This document shows positions 1-6,462 of a stretch of 15,188 nucleotides of DNA, piece by piece (positions within the stretch are counted from its first letter, which is position 1; each line of letters starts with the position of its first letter). The notes beneath the pieces are model-generated. The model searched no databases, had not been told where the DNA came from, and saw only the letters and a list, made by a program, of their open reading frames with translations. The DNA is from Lachnospiraceae bacterium. Lineage in GTDB: Bacteria > Bacillota > Clostridia > Lachnospirales > Lachnospiraceae. Position numbers and translations under genes: made by a program. The stretch spans positions 1-15,188 of the forward strand of contig CAAGRM010000202.1 of NCBI GenBank assembly GCA_900772675.1, in the 5' to 3' direction.

Positions 1-26
1 AGAAGGAGCTTGCACTCCTCCTGATA

Positions 27-85
27 CAAGCAAGTCCCCACCCACTGCTTATTGCTTTTCGCAATGGAAGCAGGGGACTTACTTG
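27..85. other. Imperfect hairpin downstream of rfbD
   Basis: Long inverted repeat just after the rfbD stop. Arms CAAG-C-AAGTCCCC (27-39) and GGGGACTT-A-CTTG (73-85) pair with one mismatch. Inside, TGCTT-ATTGC (46-55) pairs with GCAAT-GG-AAGCA (61-72) around a TTTTC loop. No clear T run follows on the minus strand, so it may stabilise a 3' end or terminate weakly. A smaller inverted repeat (AGGAG 4-8 / CTCCT 15-19) lies next to it. Confidence 0.6.
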
Positions 86-91
86 ATTCGG

Positions 92-961
92 TTAAAATTC
101 GATCTCGCGCAGATATCTGTGCAGGGCATCCTGCCAGGTCGGCAGTTTCTCGAATCCGTTCTCCGTCAGCTTTTCTTTGCTCATACGGCTGTTGGACGGA
201 CGTTTTGCTTTTGCCGGGTACTGATCAGAGCTTACCGGGGCAACGCTTACTTTTCCGTAAACCGGATCAAGTTCTGCAGCCTGTTTGAAGATTTCGCAGG
301 CGAACTCATACCAGGAACAAAGACCCTCGTTCGTTGCATGGTAACGGCCGTATTTGTCCTTCTCCGCCATATCCACAAGCAGACGGGACAGGTCATAGGT
401 GTATGTCGGGCTTCCGACCTGATCGTCAACTACGGTCAGATGGTCGTGTGTCTTTCCGAGGTTCAGCATAGTCTTAATGAAGTTCTTTCCGTTCACACCG
501 AATACCCATGCGATGCGGACAATGTAGAATTTTTTCACCCATTTTTCTACGGCGAGCTCTCCCTCGTATTTTGTCTGTCCGTATACATTCAGAGGATGGC
601 GTTCGTCATCCGGCTCCCACGGACGGGTTCCCTGTCCATCGAATACATAGTCTGTGGAAATATAGATCATTTTACAGTCGAGGTCATGGCAGACTTTTGC
701 GATATTTTCGGTTCCGACTGCATTTACCTGATGTACTTTTTCTTTCTTGTCATCATCCTCGGCAAGATCTACTGCGGTCCATGCTGCACAGTGGATTACG
801 ACATCCGGGTTTGCTTCGGTAATGACTTTTCTTACGCTTTCTGCATCGGTGATATCCATTTCTTCGATATCAACACCGATTCCCTCGTGACCGCGTTTTG
901 CAAGTTCGTTCATGACATCATGGCCGAGCTGGCCTTTTACACCTGTTACAAATACTCTCAT
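92..961 (-). CDS. rfbD: dTDP-4-dehydrorhamnose reductase (RmlD/RfbD)
   Basis: Catalyses the last step of dTDP-L-rhamnose synthesis: NAD(P)H-dependent reduction of dTDP-4-keto-L-rhamnose in the cytoplasm. The 289-residue product is full length for the family. It shows an N-terminal Rossmann fold with GVKGQLG at residues 7-13, STDYVFDG at 102-109, and the short-chain dehydrogenase-type YxxxK pair Y127/K131. The ATG at 961 is preceded on the minus strand by AAGGAGA at good spacing. rfbA lies upstream on the same strand, but a terminator (1095-1121) and a separate promoter (1047-1077) lie between them, so rfbD appears to have its own transcript. rfbB and rfbC are not in the window. Rhamnose is used in surface polysaccharides. 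Confidence 0.96.
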   Translation of the reverse strand: MRVFVTGVKGQLGHDVMNELAKRGHEGIGVDIEEMDITDAESVRKVITEANPDVVIHCAAWTAVDLAEDDDKKEKVHQVNAVGTENIAKVCHDLDCKMIYISTDYVFDGQGTRPWEPDDERHPLNVYGQTKYEGELAVEKWVKKFYIVRIAWVFGVNGKNFIKTMLNLGKTHDHLTVVDDQVGSPTYTYDLSRLLVDMAEKDKYGRYHATNEGLCSWYEFACEIFKQAAELDPVYGKVSVAPVSSDQYPAKAKRPSNSRMSKEKLTENGFEKLPTWQDALHRYLREIEF

Positions 962-1046
962 AATGGTTCTCCTTTTTCTGATTTTATCATCGCTGTTTTC
1001 TTTGTTATCTTACATTTTTTGTCTGGTCTTTTCCGTTTGTACCATG

Positions 1047-1077
1047 AGTATAAGGGGTGACGTTATGTCATGGTCAA
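1047..1077 (-). promoter_or_regulatory. Promoter for rfbD
   Basis: On the minus strand, TTGACC (1077-1072) and TATACT (1052-1047) are 19 bp apart; 18 bp if TTATAC is taken as the -10. It lies between the rfbA terminator and rfbD, leaving a leader of about 80 nt. The -10 is the same as in the rfbA promoter. Confidence 0.6.
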
Positions 1078-1094
1078 GCACTTTTTTTCAAAAA

Positions 1095-1121
1095 CTGCCC
1101 CGGATTTTCTCTCCGGGGCAG
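1095..1121 (-). terminator. Rho-independent terminator after rfbA
   Basis: Perfect 10-bp stem CTGCCCCGGA / TCCGGGGCAG (1095-1104 with 1112-1121) with a 7-nt loop. It is followed on the minus strand by TTTTT, 34 nt past the rfbA stop. Confidence 0.85.
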
Positions 1122-1155
1122 CTTCGATACGTTGCCATTTTCCTCTGGCACGCTC

Positions 1156-2046
1156 TTATTTGTCGATATATTTTCCGTTCATCACATCCATCAGATACTG
1201 GCCGTACTGATTTTTCTTCAGTGGCTCGATGTCTGTCATCAGCTGCTCTTTGCCGATCCAGCCGTTTAAGTAACCGATCTCCTCCAGGCACGCAATCTTA
1301 CGGTGCTGATGGGTCTCAATCGTTTTTACGAAGTTGGTTGCCTCTACCAGACTCTCATGTGTACCGGTATCCAGCCAGGTAAAGCCCTGTCCGAGAAGCT
1401 CAACATTCAGGCTGCCGTCTTCCAGATAGATGCGGTTCAGGTCGGTGATCTCAAGCTCTCCGCGCGGGGACGGTTTCAGGTTCTTTGCATATTCCACAAC
1501 TTTGTTGTCATAGAAATACAGACCTGTTACACAGTAGTTTGATTTCGGTTTTTCCGGTTTTTCTTCGATGGAAATTGCTTTTCCTTCGGAGTCAAATTCT
1601 ACAATTCCAAAACGCTCCGGATCATCTACATAGTAACCGAATACGGTTGCGCCTTTTCCGGTCTCAGCATTTTCTACTGCTGCTTTCAGGCGTTTGTTCA
1701 GACCGTGTCCGAAGAAAATGTTGTCGCCAAGTACCATGGCAACGGAATCATTTCCAATGAACTCTTCACCGATGATGAAAGCCTGCGCCAGTCCGTCCGG
1801 GCTTGGCTGTACTTTGTAGGTAAGCTGTACGCCGAACTGATGGCCGTCTCCGAGCAGTGCCTCAAAACGAGGTGTGTCCTGCGGGGTTGAGATGATCAGG
1901 ATGTCGCGGATGCCTGCATTCATAAGAACAGACAGCGGATAATAGATCATCGGCTTGTCATAGATCGGGAGAAGCTGTTTCGATGTTACCATAGTTAACG
2001 GATAAAGACGTGTGCCGGAACCTCCGGCAAGTACGATACCTTTCAT
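1156..2046 (-). CDS. rfbA: Glucose-1-phosphate thymidylyltransferase (RmlA/RfbA)
   Basis: First enzyme of dTDP-L-rhamnose synthesis: makes dTDP-glucose from dTTP and glucose-1-phosphate. The product is 296 residues, usual for the family. The nucleotidyltransferase signature is at the N terminus ([13 protein letters not shown], residues 6-18, with K23), a nucleotide/sugar-binding segment [11 protein letters not shown] lies near 80-90, and the metal-binding aspartate is in VLGDN (D108). WLDTGT and the C-terminal region are present, so the gene is intact. The ATG at 2046 has AAAGGAG upstream on the minus strand. A terminator follows the stop, so it is probably transcribed alone although rfbD is next on the same strand. 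Confidence 0.96.
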   Translation of the reverse strand: MKGIVLAGGSGTRLYPLTMVTSKQLLPIYDKPMIYYPLSVLMNAGIRDILIISTPQDTPRFEALLGDGHQFGVQLTYKVQPSPDGLAQAFIIGEEFIGNDSVAMVLGDNIFFGHGLNKRLKAAVENAETGKGATVFGYYVDDPERFGIVEFDSEGKAISIEEKPEKPKSNYCVTGLYFYDNKVVEYAKNLKPSPRGELEITDLNRIYLEDGSLNVELLGQGFTWLDTGTHESLVEATNFVKTIETHQHRKIACLEEIGYLNGWIGKEQLMTDIEPLKKNQYGQYLMDVMNGKYIDK

Positions 2047-2080
2047 AATTTGTTACTCCTTTTTCGTATATGATACCTCT

Positions 2081-2110
2081 AGTATAACCTCATTCCCGGA
2101 AACGCGTCAA
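2081..2110 (-). promoter_or_regulatory. Promoter for rfbA
   Basis: Minus-strand TTGACG (2110-2105) and TATACT (2086-2081) with an 18-bp spacer (17 bp to TTATAC). The start codon lies about 35 nt downstream of the -10. Confidence 0.75.
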
Positions 2111-2142
2111 CCCGTATCGTAACGTAACCGTTCCTGTTCACT

Positions 2143-2274
2143 CAGCAGTGAAACACTTGCTGTTTCGCTGCGTAAGAACATGATTCAGGTGTGAGCAACC
2201 CTCCTTTTGCGAAGCAAAACTTTAAATGAGGGTTGCGAATGTTACAGTTCGCTGGGCACCAGTGAACTGTAACA
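2143..2274. repeat. Cluster of three palindromes between rfbA and the CLC gene
   Basis: Three hairpins lie end to end. (a) 2143-2162: CAGCAGTG / CAC-T-TGCTG. (b) 2195-2236: GCAACCCTC / GAGGGTTGC, with an inner TTTTGC-GAA-GCAAAA. (c) 2240-2274: TGTTACAGTTC / GAACTGTAACA, 11 bp, with an inner CTGG-GCA-CCAG. None has a convincing T tail, although they lie downstream of the CLC gene. Words in (a) and (c) recur at 8552-8583 and 9251-9278. No coding region overlaps them. They could act as a transcript end or be copies of a palindromic intergenic repeat. Confidence 0.75.
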
Positions 2275-2311
2275 CGTAACGGTGTGTGATAACTTTGTGA
2301 CGTTTCTGTTA

Positions 2312-3535
2312 TCAGCAGCTGTATTTCGTCAGTTTCTGGCGGGAATAGATCGAGCTGTTGCGGTTGAATATGTAGGCCGCGGTGCAGACAATAAAGAAAT
2401 ATGGCAGATAATCGTAACCAAAAATCTCGCCGCCGATGAAAATAGCTGCCAGTAAGGTATTGGTTCCGCCGCCGAAAACCGCCGCATAGCCAAGCGCCGC
2501 GGAAAGCTCCACCGGAATACCGAACAGATTGCCAAGGACTGCTCCCAGGGTTGCTCCGATGGTAAACAGCGGTGTTACCTCGCCGCCCTGAAAGCCGGCG
2601 GACAGCGTCAGAATTGTCAGGATAAATTTCAGCGCCCAATCATATACATACACCTTTTCCCCATGAAATACCGCTTCCACCAGATTCGTTCCAAAGCCGC
2701 AATACCGTCCGCGGTACAGAGCCAGGAACAGAATGCTAAGGATAACACCAATGGAGAAAACACGCACCAGCGGATTTTTGATTTTTTCGCCGAGATATTT
2801 TTTCGTGTGCTTTAAGCACCAAGCGAAGAGGCCGCCTGCGATTCCAAAAATAACACCAAGTGTAATCAGACGCACCAGCAGGAACGGTGTCAGGCTTTCG
2901 CTGATGTGGATAGCCAGATTTTCTTTGCGTATTCCAAGCAGGGAAGCTACAGCGCTCGCAGAAAAAGATGCGGTAAACGCCGGAAGCAGTGCCTCGTACC
3001 GCATTTCACCCGCAGCGAGCACCTCTACCGCAAAGATTACAGCTGCAATCGGCGTTCCGAACATGCCCGCAAAGCCGGCGGCCATACCGGTTACCAGAAA
3101 GATACCGGGCGCGTTTTTAAACGGTAATTTTTTGCCGGCAAAATAGGAAAACACAGCACCGATCTGAACGGCAACGCCCTCCCTGCCGGCACTTCCACCG
3201 AACAGATGCGTCAACGCCGTTGAGAGCATTGCCAGCGGAATCATGCGCAGCGGAAGCTCTGTCTCCTCCTCATACGCTACATCAAAAATCAGACTCATGC
3301 CTCCTTTTCCCCTGCCACCGAATTTCTGATTGACTGCCACGATCACAAGACCTGCCACCGCAAGAAACGGCAGACACCAGAAAAGATGCTCCACACGAAC
3401 GGCCGTGACTTTCAGAAGCAGACGGCAGAACAGCGCCTCAATCAGGCCGACTGCCGCGCCGAGCGGAACGCCGGTCACACCGAGCAGCAGCAGGGCGCCG
3501 TAGATGCGAAGGGATTTCTTCAGTTCTTTTTCCAT
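2312..3535 (-). CDS. CLC-family transporter, probable CLC-F fluoride/proton antiporter
   Basis: Integral membrane protein of the CLC chloride channel/antiporter fold, 407 residues with many hydrophobic helices. It lacks the long C-terminal CBS domains of some CLCs. The filter residues match the fluoride-exporting CLC-F branch rather than chloride CLCs. GREGV at 117-121 carries the gating glutamate E119 and ends in V, not P. At the position of the usual GSGIP motif there is GKGGMS, with M80 replacing serine. GGEVTP at 318-322 replaces the GxFxP loop. By family knowledge such proteins swap cytoplasmic fluoride for protons and give fluoride resistance. The ATG at 3535 has AAAGGAG upstream. Two minus-strand promoter candidates lie upstream (3568-3576, 3711-3738). 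I found no fluoride riboswitch in the leader, although this branch is often riboswitch controlled. Fluoride specificity is inferred from motifs. Confidence 0.88.
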   Translation of the reverse strand: MEKELKKSLRIYGALLLLGVTGVPLGAAVGLIEALFCRLLLKVTAVRVEHLFWCLPFLAVAGLVIVAVNQKFGGRGKGGMSLIFDVAYEEETELPLRMIPLAMLSTALTHLFGGSAGREGVAVQIGAVFSYFAGKKLPFKNAPGIFLVTGMAAGFAGMFGTPIAAVIFAVEVLAAGEMRYEALLPAFTASFSASAVASLLGIRKENLAIHISESLTPFLLVRLITLGVIFGIAGGLFAWCLKHTKKYLGEKIKNPLVRVFSIGVILSILFLALYRGRYCGFGTNLVEAVFHGEKVYVYDWALKFILTILTLSAGFQGGEVTPLFTIGATLGAVLGNLFGIPVELSAALGYAAVFGGGTNTLLAAIFIGGEIFGYDYLPYFFIVCTAAYIFNRNSSIYSRQKLTKYSC

Positions 3536-3567
3536 CGTATGTCTCTCCTTTGTTGAATTCTGCTGCT

Positions 3568-3576
3568 ATCATATCA
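3568..3576 (-). promoter_or_regulatory. Proximal extended -10 promoter for the CLC gene
   Basis: Minus-strand TGATATGAT is an extended -10 (TGn-TATGAT) about 30 nt upstream of the CLC start. No good -35 hexamer is visible (CTGGAA at 18 bp at best). Confidence 0.45.
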
Positions 3577-3710
3577 CAAATTTTATTCTGCTTCCAGAGC
3601 ATGCTTGAAAAAGGATTTTCGCAAAGTGAGACTCGCAGATTGCAAAAATGATTTTTTTCAAAATTCCCGAAAAGCTCTTTTTCTCGTATATTTTACAACC
3701 TTTTTCAAAT

Positions 3711-3738
3711 ACTATAGCAACCCCTAAAAATAATGCAA
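3711..3738 (-). promoter_or_regulatory. Distal promoter toward the CLC gene
   Basis: Minus-strand TTGCAT (3738-3733) and TATAGT (3716-3711) with a 16-bp spacer and a TGC extended -10. The block is an imperfect inverted copy of the plus-strand promoter at 3848-3875, spacer included. Its transcript would give the CLC gene a leader of about 165 nt. Confidence 0.6.
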
Positions 3739-3773
3739 AAAATTCAGCACCGCAGAGCGTAAATTACTGCTTC

Positions 3774-3812
3774 ACAGATTTTCGCCGTACCCCGGTACGC
3801 CTTCAAATCTGT
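3774..3812. repeat. Hairpin between the mirrored promoters
   Basis: ACAGATTT (3774-3781) pairs with AAATCTGT (3805-3812). Inside is the self-complementary GTACCCCGGTAC (3787-3798). It lies in the roughly 110-bp centre between two inverted promoter blocks. It could be a protein-binding palindrome or a remnant of a mobile element. Confidence 0.55.
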
Positions 3813-3847
3813 TTCTTGCAATTCGCACCCTGCAGCACTGCCTTTTT

Positions 3848-3875
3848 TTGAATTATTTTCAGGTTTTGCTATAGA
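3848..3875 (+). promoter_or_regulatory. Promoter for the small lipoprotein gene
   Basis: TTGAAT (3848-3853) and TATAGA (3870-3875) with a 16-bp spacer and a TGC extended -10. The predicted leader to the ATG at 4020 is about 138 nt and contains the right copy of the 50-bp repeat plus several TGCAG-type short repeats. Confidence 0.65.
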
Positions 3876-4019
3876 ACGCGTCTGAAAAAGGCTTTTCGCA
3901 AAGTGGGGATTGCAGATTACGGAAATATTTTTTTGTGAACTGCAAATTCCGGCCTGCAGCTTGCGGAAATGTCTTTTGAAACACGCTCCAGATTGTGTGA
4001 CGGAAAGGAGATTTTTAAG

Positions 4020-4349
4020 ATGAGACAAATCAGAAAAGTGTGTATGGTGCTGGTGTTGGCGGGAATGCTGACCGGGATGACGGCCTGCGGAAACACTACC
4101 ACAAACGACAGCGTAAACGATGTGACAAAAGGCACCGATGGGAACACTGACGGCACAAATACCGGGGAGGGAGATACTCTCGGAGATGATATCGGCGATG
4201 CCGCACGGGATGTAACACGCGGGGTCGGCGAAGGCGTTGAGGATGTCGGACGTGCGGTGGATGATGTCGTAAGCGGCGGTGAGCATGAGACACAAGATTC
4301 GACGGATCGCGGAACTGCCATGCAAAACAAGACCGGCGCAGCGCGCTAA
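4020..4349 (+). CDS. Small acidic lipoprotein of unknown function
   Basis: Predicted 109-residue secreted lipoprotein. Residues 1-22 form a signal peptide (MRQIRKV, then a hydrophobic stretch) ending in the lipobox MTAC with lipidated C23. A Thr/Asn/Gly/Asp-rich linker follows (24-58). Next comes a segment (about 56-86) with a repeating Asp-Val/Ala/Gly pattern, such as DAARDV, EGVEDV and RAVDDV, which could form an amphipathic helix. No catalytic motif is visible. The ATG at 4020 is chosen over the in-frame ATG at 3969 because AAAGGAG sits 9 nt upstream and the signal peptide starts there. It has its own promoter and a strong hairpin downstream, so it is a single-gene unit. Similar low-complexity lipoproteins are common in Lachnospiraceae; the role is not known to me. 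Confidence 0.8.
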   Translation: MRQIRKVCMVLVLAGMLTGMTACGNTTTNDSVNDVTKGTDGNTDGTNTGEGDTLGDDIGDAARDVTRGVGEGVEDVGRAVDDVVSGGEHETQDSTDRGTAMQNKTGAAR

Positions 4350-4371
4350 ACCCAAGATTAACGATTCAAGC

Positions 4372-4477
4372 AAAAAAGCTTCCCCTGGCGGACAATAACG
4401 TACGCAGTTCATCTTCTTAGAGGTCGGAGCCTTCTTGCCGAAAGAGGATATGGCGTAAGTCCGCCGGGAAGCTTTTT
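4372..4477 (+). terminator. Long nested hairpin / bidirectional terminator
   Basis: AAAAAGCTTCCC (4373-4384) pairs with GGGAAGCTTTTT (4466-4477). After a 2-nt bulge, GGCGGAC (4387-4393) pairs with GTCCGCC (4459-4465). The 65-nt centre can fold further: CAT and CTTCTT with AAGAGG and ATG, then TCGG / CCGA. T runs flank both sides (A6 on the left for the minus strand), so it can end both the lipoprotein transcript and the convergent DUF4317 transcript. It is much larger than a usual terminator. It could also be a structured RNA or a MITE-like element with 19-bp inverted ends. Confidence 0.75.
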
Positions 4478-4517
4478 GATGTTTATTCTGTCAAGGAGAT
4501 CTTCGCAATCCGCTTCG

Positions 4518-5177
4518 CTACTTGCTCATAACCGAATAACTGCTGCCAAAGCTTCGCCCCTTCGCACCAAGAATACCAGCGATCTGATCGCCCCATGCCG
4601 CACGCTCTGTATAGATATCAACTCGTTCCAGATCCCCGCTCCGGTCCACAAATGCCGGAAACAGAAATCCGCAGACCGGATTTCCCGGCTCGTATTCCCC
4701 GACCAGCGGGCAAATAGCGCAAATCAGATAGGGGAACATTTCTTCTGATTCACCCAGTCGTTCTTTATCGGAGGCTTTTGCCGGAATATCGTAACAGTCG
4801 TAAAACATGTAAATGGCAGAGGATCCGCGGATCTGCAGCCCTTCGATCAGAATATCATAAAACGTTTCCAGAAGCGCATCATTTTTCAGACCGCATTCCC
4901 GCAGCGCCATCAGCATCTGCCAGATACTGCCCGGCCCCCTGGCTTCTTCCAGAAAACGGTATTCCCGCAGTTTTTCATTTGATTTTGCAAACGGAATTTT
5001 CTTGGCAATTGCCAGATTCCTGGCTTTTTCCGAACCGGACAGTTTCAGAAAATGAATATTAAAACTGCCGTCATATTCCCCATCTGAATCCGTATAGCAT
5101 CCCGCCATCCGCACAAATGAAGTTCGCGCCGGCGTCATTCTTCTCGTCAGCTCCAGCATATCTTCCCGATGAATCAT
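4518..5177 (-). CDS. DUF4317-like protein, short form
   Basis: Predicted 219-residue soluble protein of unknown function. It resembles the N-terminal part of DUF4317 proteins of Firmicutes: an opening with basic helix, TPARTSFVRMAGCY, a middle ending in YDIPAKASDKERLGESEEMF, then YLICAICPL and GFLFPAFVDRS. Recalled family members are about 370-430 residues and continue well past FPAF-DRS. This one ends about 35 residues after it, so it is either truncated or a short subtype. The stop TAG is clean and no continuation was seen in the 40 bp before the terminator. The ATG at 5177 follows GGAGGA by 5 nt. A good promoter (5222-5250) lies upstream, divergent from the metallophosphoesterase promoter. 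Family recognition is from memory. Confidence 0.75.
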   Translation of the reverse strand: MIHREDMLELTRRMTPARTSFVRMAGCYTDSDGEYDGSFNIHFLKLSGSEKARNLAIAKKIPFAKSNEKLREYRFLEEARGPGSIWQMLMALRECGLKNDALLETFYDILIEGLQIRGSSAIYMFYDCYDIPAKASDKERLGESEEMFPYLICAICPLVGEYEPGNPVCGFLFPAFVDRSGDLERVDIYTERAAWGDQIAGILGAKGRSFGSSYSVMSK

Positions 5178-5221
5178 ATATTTCCTCCGACAGTAAAGAT
5201 ATTCGAAATTCTCTGTCTTTG

Positions 5222-5250
5222 ATCTTATCACAACATGCTTTTTCTGTCAG
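5222..5250 (-). promoter_or_regulatory. Promoter for the DUF4317-like gene
   Basis: Minus-strand CTGACA (5250-5245) and TAAGAT (5227-5222), 17-bp spacer, TGA extended -10. It is back to back with the plus-strand promoter at 5263-5291. Confidence 0.65.
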
Positions 5251-5262
5251 CAGGTTTTTAAA

Positions 5263-5291
5263 TTGCGTTCTTTCCCGCTATCTGATAAAAT
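5263..5291 (+). promoter_or_regulatory. Promoter for the metallophosphoesterase gene
   Basis: TTGCGT (5263-5268) and TAAAAT (5286-5291) with a 17-bp spacer and a TGA extended -10. A second -10 candidate, TATAAT at 5312-5317, has no good -35. Confidence 0.5.
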
Positions 5292-5380
5292 CAAAACAGT
5301 ATCTCGCATTTTATAATTTTGATATAGCAAGATGTTGGGACAAAACACCTTTTGACTCAACATCACAGGAAGGACAATAC

Positions 5381-6298
5381 ATGAAATTAGCAGTAATCAG
5401 TGATCTTCACGGAAATTATTATGCGCTCGCAAAGGTGCTGGCGTTTCTTCGCAGTCAGGAGATCGACGGTATCATCGGGCTGGGAGATTTTGTGACAGAT
5501 GGGCCGTTTCCGCAGCGGATGATGGAATTGCTTCGCGAAATGCAGGATGAATTTCCCTGCTATCTGGTGCGGGGAAACAGGGAAGAATATCTGCTGGAAA
5601 ATCTCCGGCATCCGCAGAGCTGGAAGGCAGGTTCTTCGACAAGCGGACTTTTGGATTATACGTTTCGGAATCTTACCGGACAGGATCTGGAATTTTTCGA
5701 ACAACTGCCGACAGACGGAGTTCTGATCGGAAAAATGCATGAGTCAGGCCGGCTGATTCCTGTTTTTGTTCCGCAGGAAGAAATCACACCGGATACCTGC
5801 CGCGAATCTCTCTTCCCGGCACTTCGTCTCTGTCACGGCGCACCCGGAGAACTCCGGGGTAATTTCGGTCTGCATCCGGAGCTTTTGCTGTCCCATCTGG
5901 AAAATCTCGATGCCGCAATCCTGCTCGGCGGGCACAGCCACAAGCAGGAGCAAAGAGAATATGCCGGAAAAACATACCTGAATCCCGGTTCCCTTGGGCT
6001 TGCGCTTGATGGAGTCGGCGGCCATGCCCATTTCGCGATTCTGACGCCAGAAAACAACACATGGCAAATCGAATGTTTTCAGGTTCCCTACGATCTCGAA
6101 GGCTACCTCGCCGAATTCGACCGCGCCGGGCTGGAAACGCATGGCAGTGTCCTTGCCCGTTCCTTAAAACGGACATTGACCTGCGGCGTGAATTACTTTT
6201 ATCTCACCGTAAAACGAGTGCGTGAACTCGCCGATGCACTGGCACTGACCGATCTGGACGAAGAGCTTTGGGAAAAAGCGGAACGGGAGCTGAAATAG
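5381..6298 (+). CDS. Calcineurin-like metallophosphoesterase
   Basis: Predicted cytoplasmic metal-dependent phosphohydrolase of 305 residues; substrate unknown. All the metal-site blocks of the calcineurin-like superfamily are present in order: SDLHGN (7-12, D8 and H10), GLGDFVTDG (33-41, D36), RGNRE (64-68, N66), LCHG (150-153, H152) and GGHSH (183-187). NPGSLG follows at 201-206, as in YfcE-like phosphodiesterases and bacterial PP-like enzymes. The third block has Arg where GNHD/GNHE enzymes have His. The C-terminal 100 residues are helical and have no motif I recognise. The start at 5381 is chosen for GGAAGGA 7 nt upstream and because SDLHGN then sits at the N terminus; an in-frame start at 5117 would precede the promoter. 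It is a single-gene unit ended by the hairpin at 6393-6429. Confidence 0.88.
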   Translation: MKLAVISDLHGNYYALAKVLAFLRSQEIDGIIGLGDFVTDGPFPQRMMELLREMQDEFPCYLVRGNREEYLLENLRHPQSWKAGSSTSGLLDYTFRNLTGQDLEFFEQLPTDGVLIGKMHESGRLIPVFVPQEEITPDTCRESLFPALRLCHGAPGELRGNFGLHPELLLSHLENLDAAILLGGHSHKQEQREYAGKTYLNPGSLGLALDGVGGHAHFAILTPENNTWQIECFQVPYDLEGYLAEFDRAGLETHGSVLARSLKRTLTCGVNYFYLTVKRVRELADALALTDLDEELWEKAERELK

Positions 6299-6392
6299 AC
6301 TTCCTGACGGACAAGGGCATTTCCGACTGGACCATGATAGCAGGACCAGAAAATAACTGCCCTGTGGAACTTTATTTTGTTACAAAAAAGAA

Positions 6393-6429
6393 AAAGTGCG
6401 CAACGTTTTGCATTTTCGTTGCGCACTTT
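6393..6429. terminator. Bidirectional terminator between metallophosphoesterase and dapB
   Basis: 13-bp perfect stem AAAGTGCGCAACG / CGTTGCGCACTTT (6393-6405 with 6417-6429), 11-nt loop. T-rich tails follow on both strands. It serves two convergent transcripts. Confidence 0.9.
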
Positions 6430-6462
6430 CTGATTTTTATTCACTTTTTCCCTGTTTCTGCC

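Larger units (their letters stand above)
3606..3934. repeat. Diverged 50-bp direct repeat (3606-3657 and 3883-3934)
   Basis: The two copies lie 277 bp apart in the same orientation. Both read TGAAAAAGG, one variable base, TTTTCGCAAAGTG, then a less conserved part containing GCAGATT and a T-rich end. Identity is roughly 80 percent by eye. The right copy starts at about the predicted start site of the lipoprotein transcript. It is followed by short related words: TGCAGATTACGGAAAT near 3912 and TGCAGCTTGCGGAAAT near 3954, 14 of 16 identical. Function unknown. Confidence 0.7.

Noticed and set aside
83..1060. 325-residue plus-strand frame opposite rfbD
   Set aside because: It is antisense to a fully conserved reductase, has no ribosome binding site and no recognisable domain; a shadow frame.
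2228..2274. Rho-independent terminator for the CLC gene
   Set aside because: The hairpins are strong, but none is followed by a T run on the minus strand, so they are listed as repeats.
2142..2639. Minus-strand frame overlapping the CLC 3' end
   Set aside because: It runs through the palindrome cluster and is out of frame with the conserved CLC C terminus.
3536..3760. Fluoride riboswitch upstream of the CLC gene
   Set aside because: I looked for the conserved GG-GATG start and the pseudoknot segments on the minus strand and did not find them.
3711..3875. Phase-variable invertible promoter
   Set aside because: The inverted arms differ at several positions and no recombinase gene is nearby; kept only as a check in the repeat finding.
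3744..4412. 222-residue minus-strand frame opposite the lipoprotein
   Set aside because: It spans two promoters and a terminator and has no conserved feature; the plus-strand gene with lipobox and ribosome binding site is better supported.
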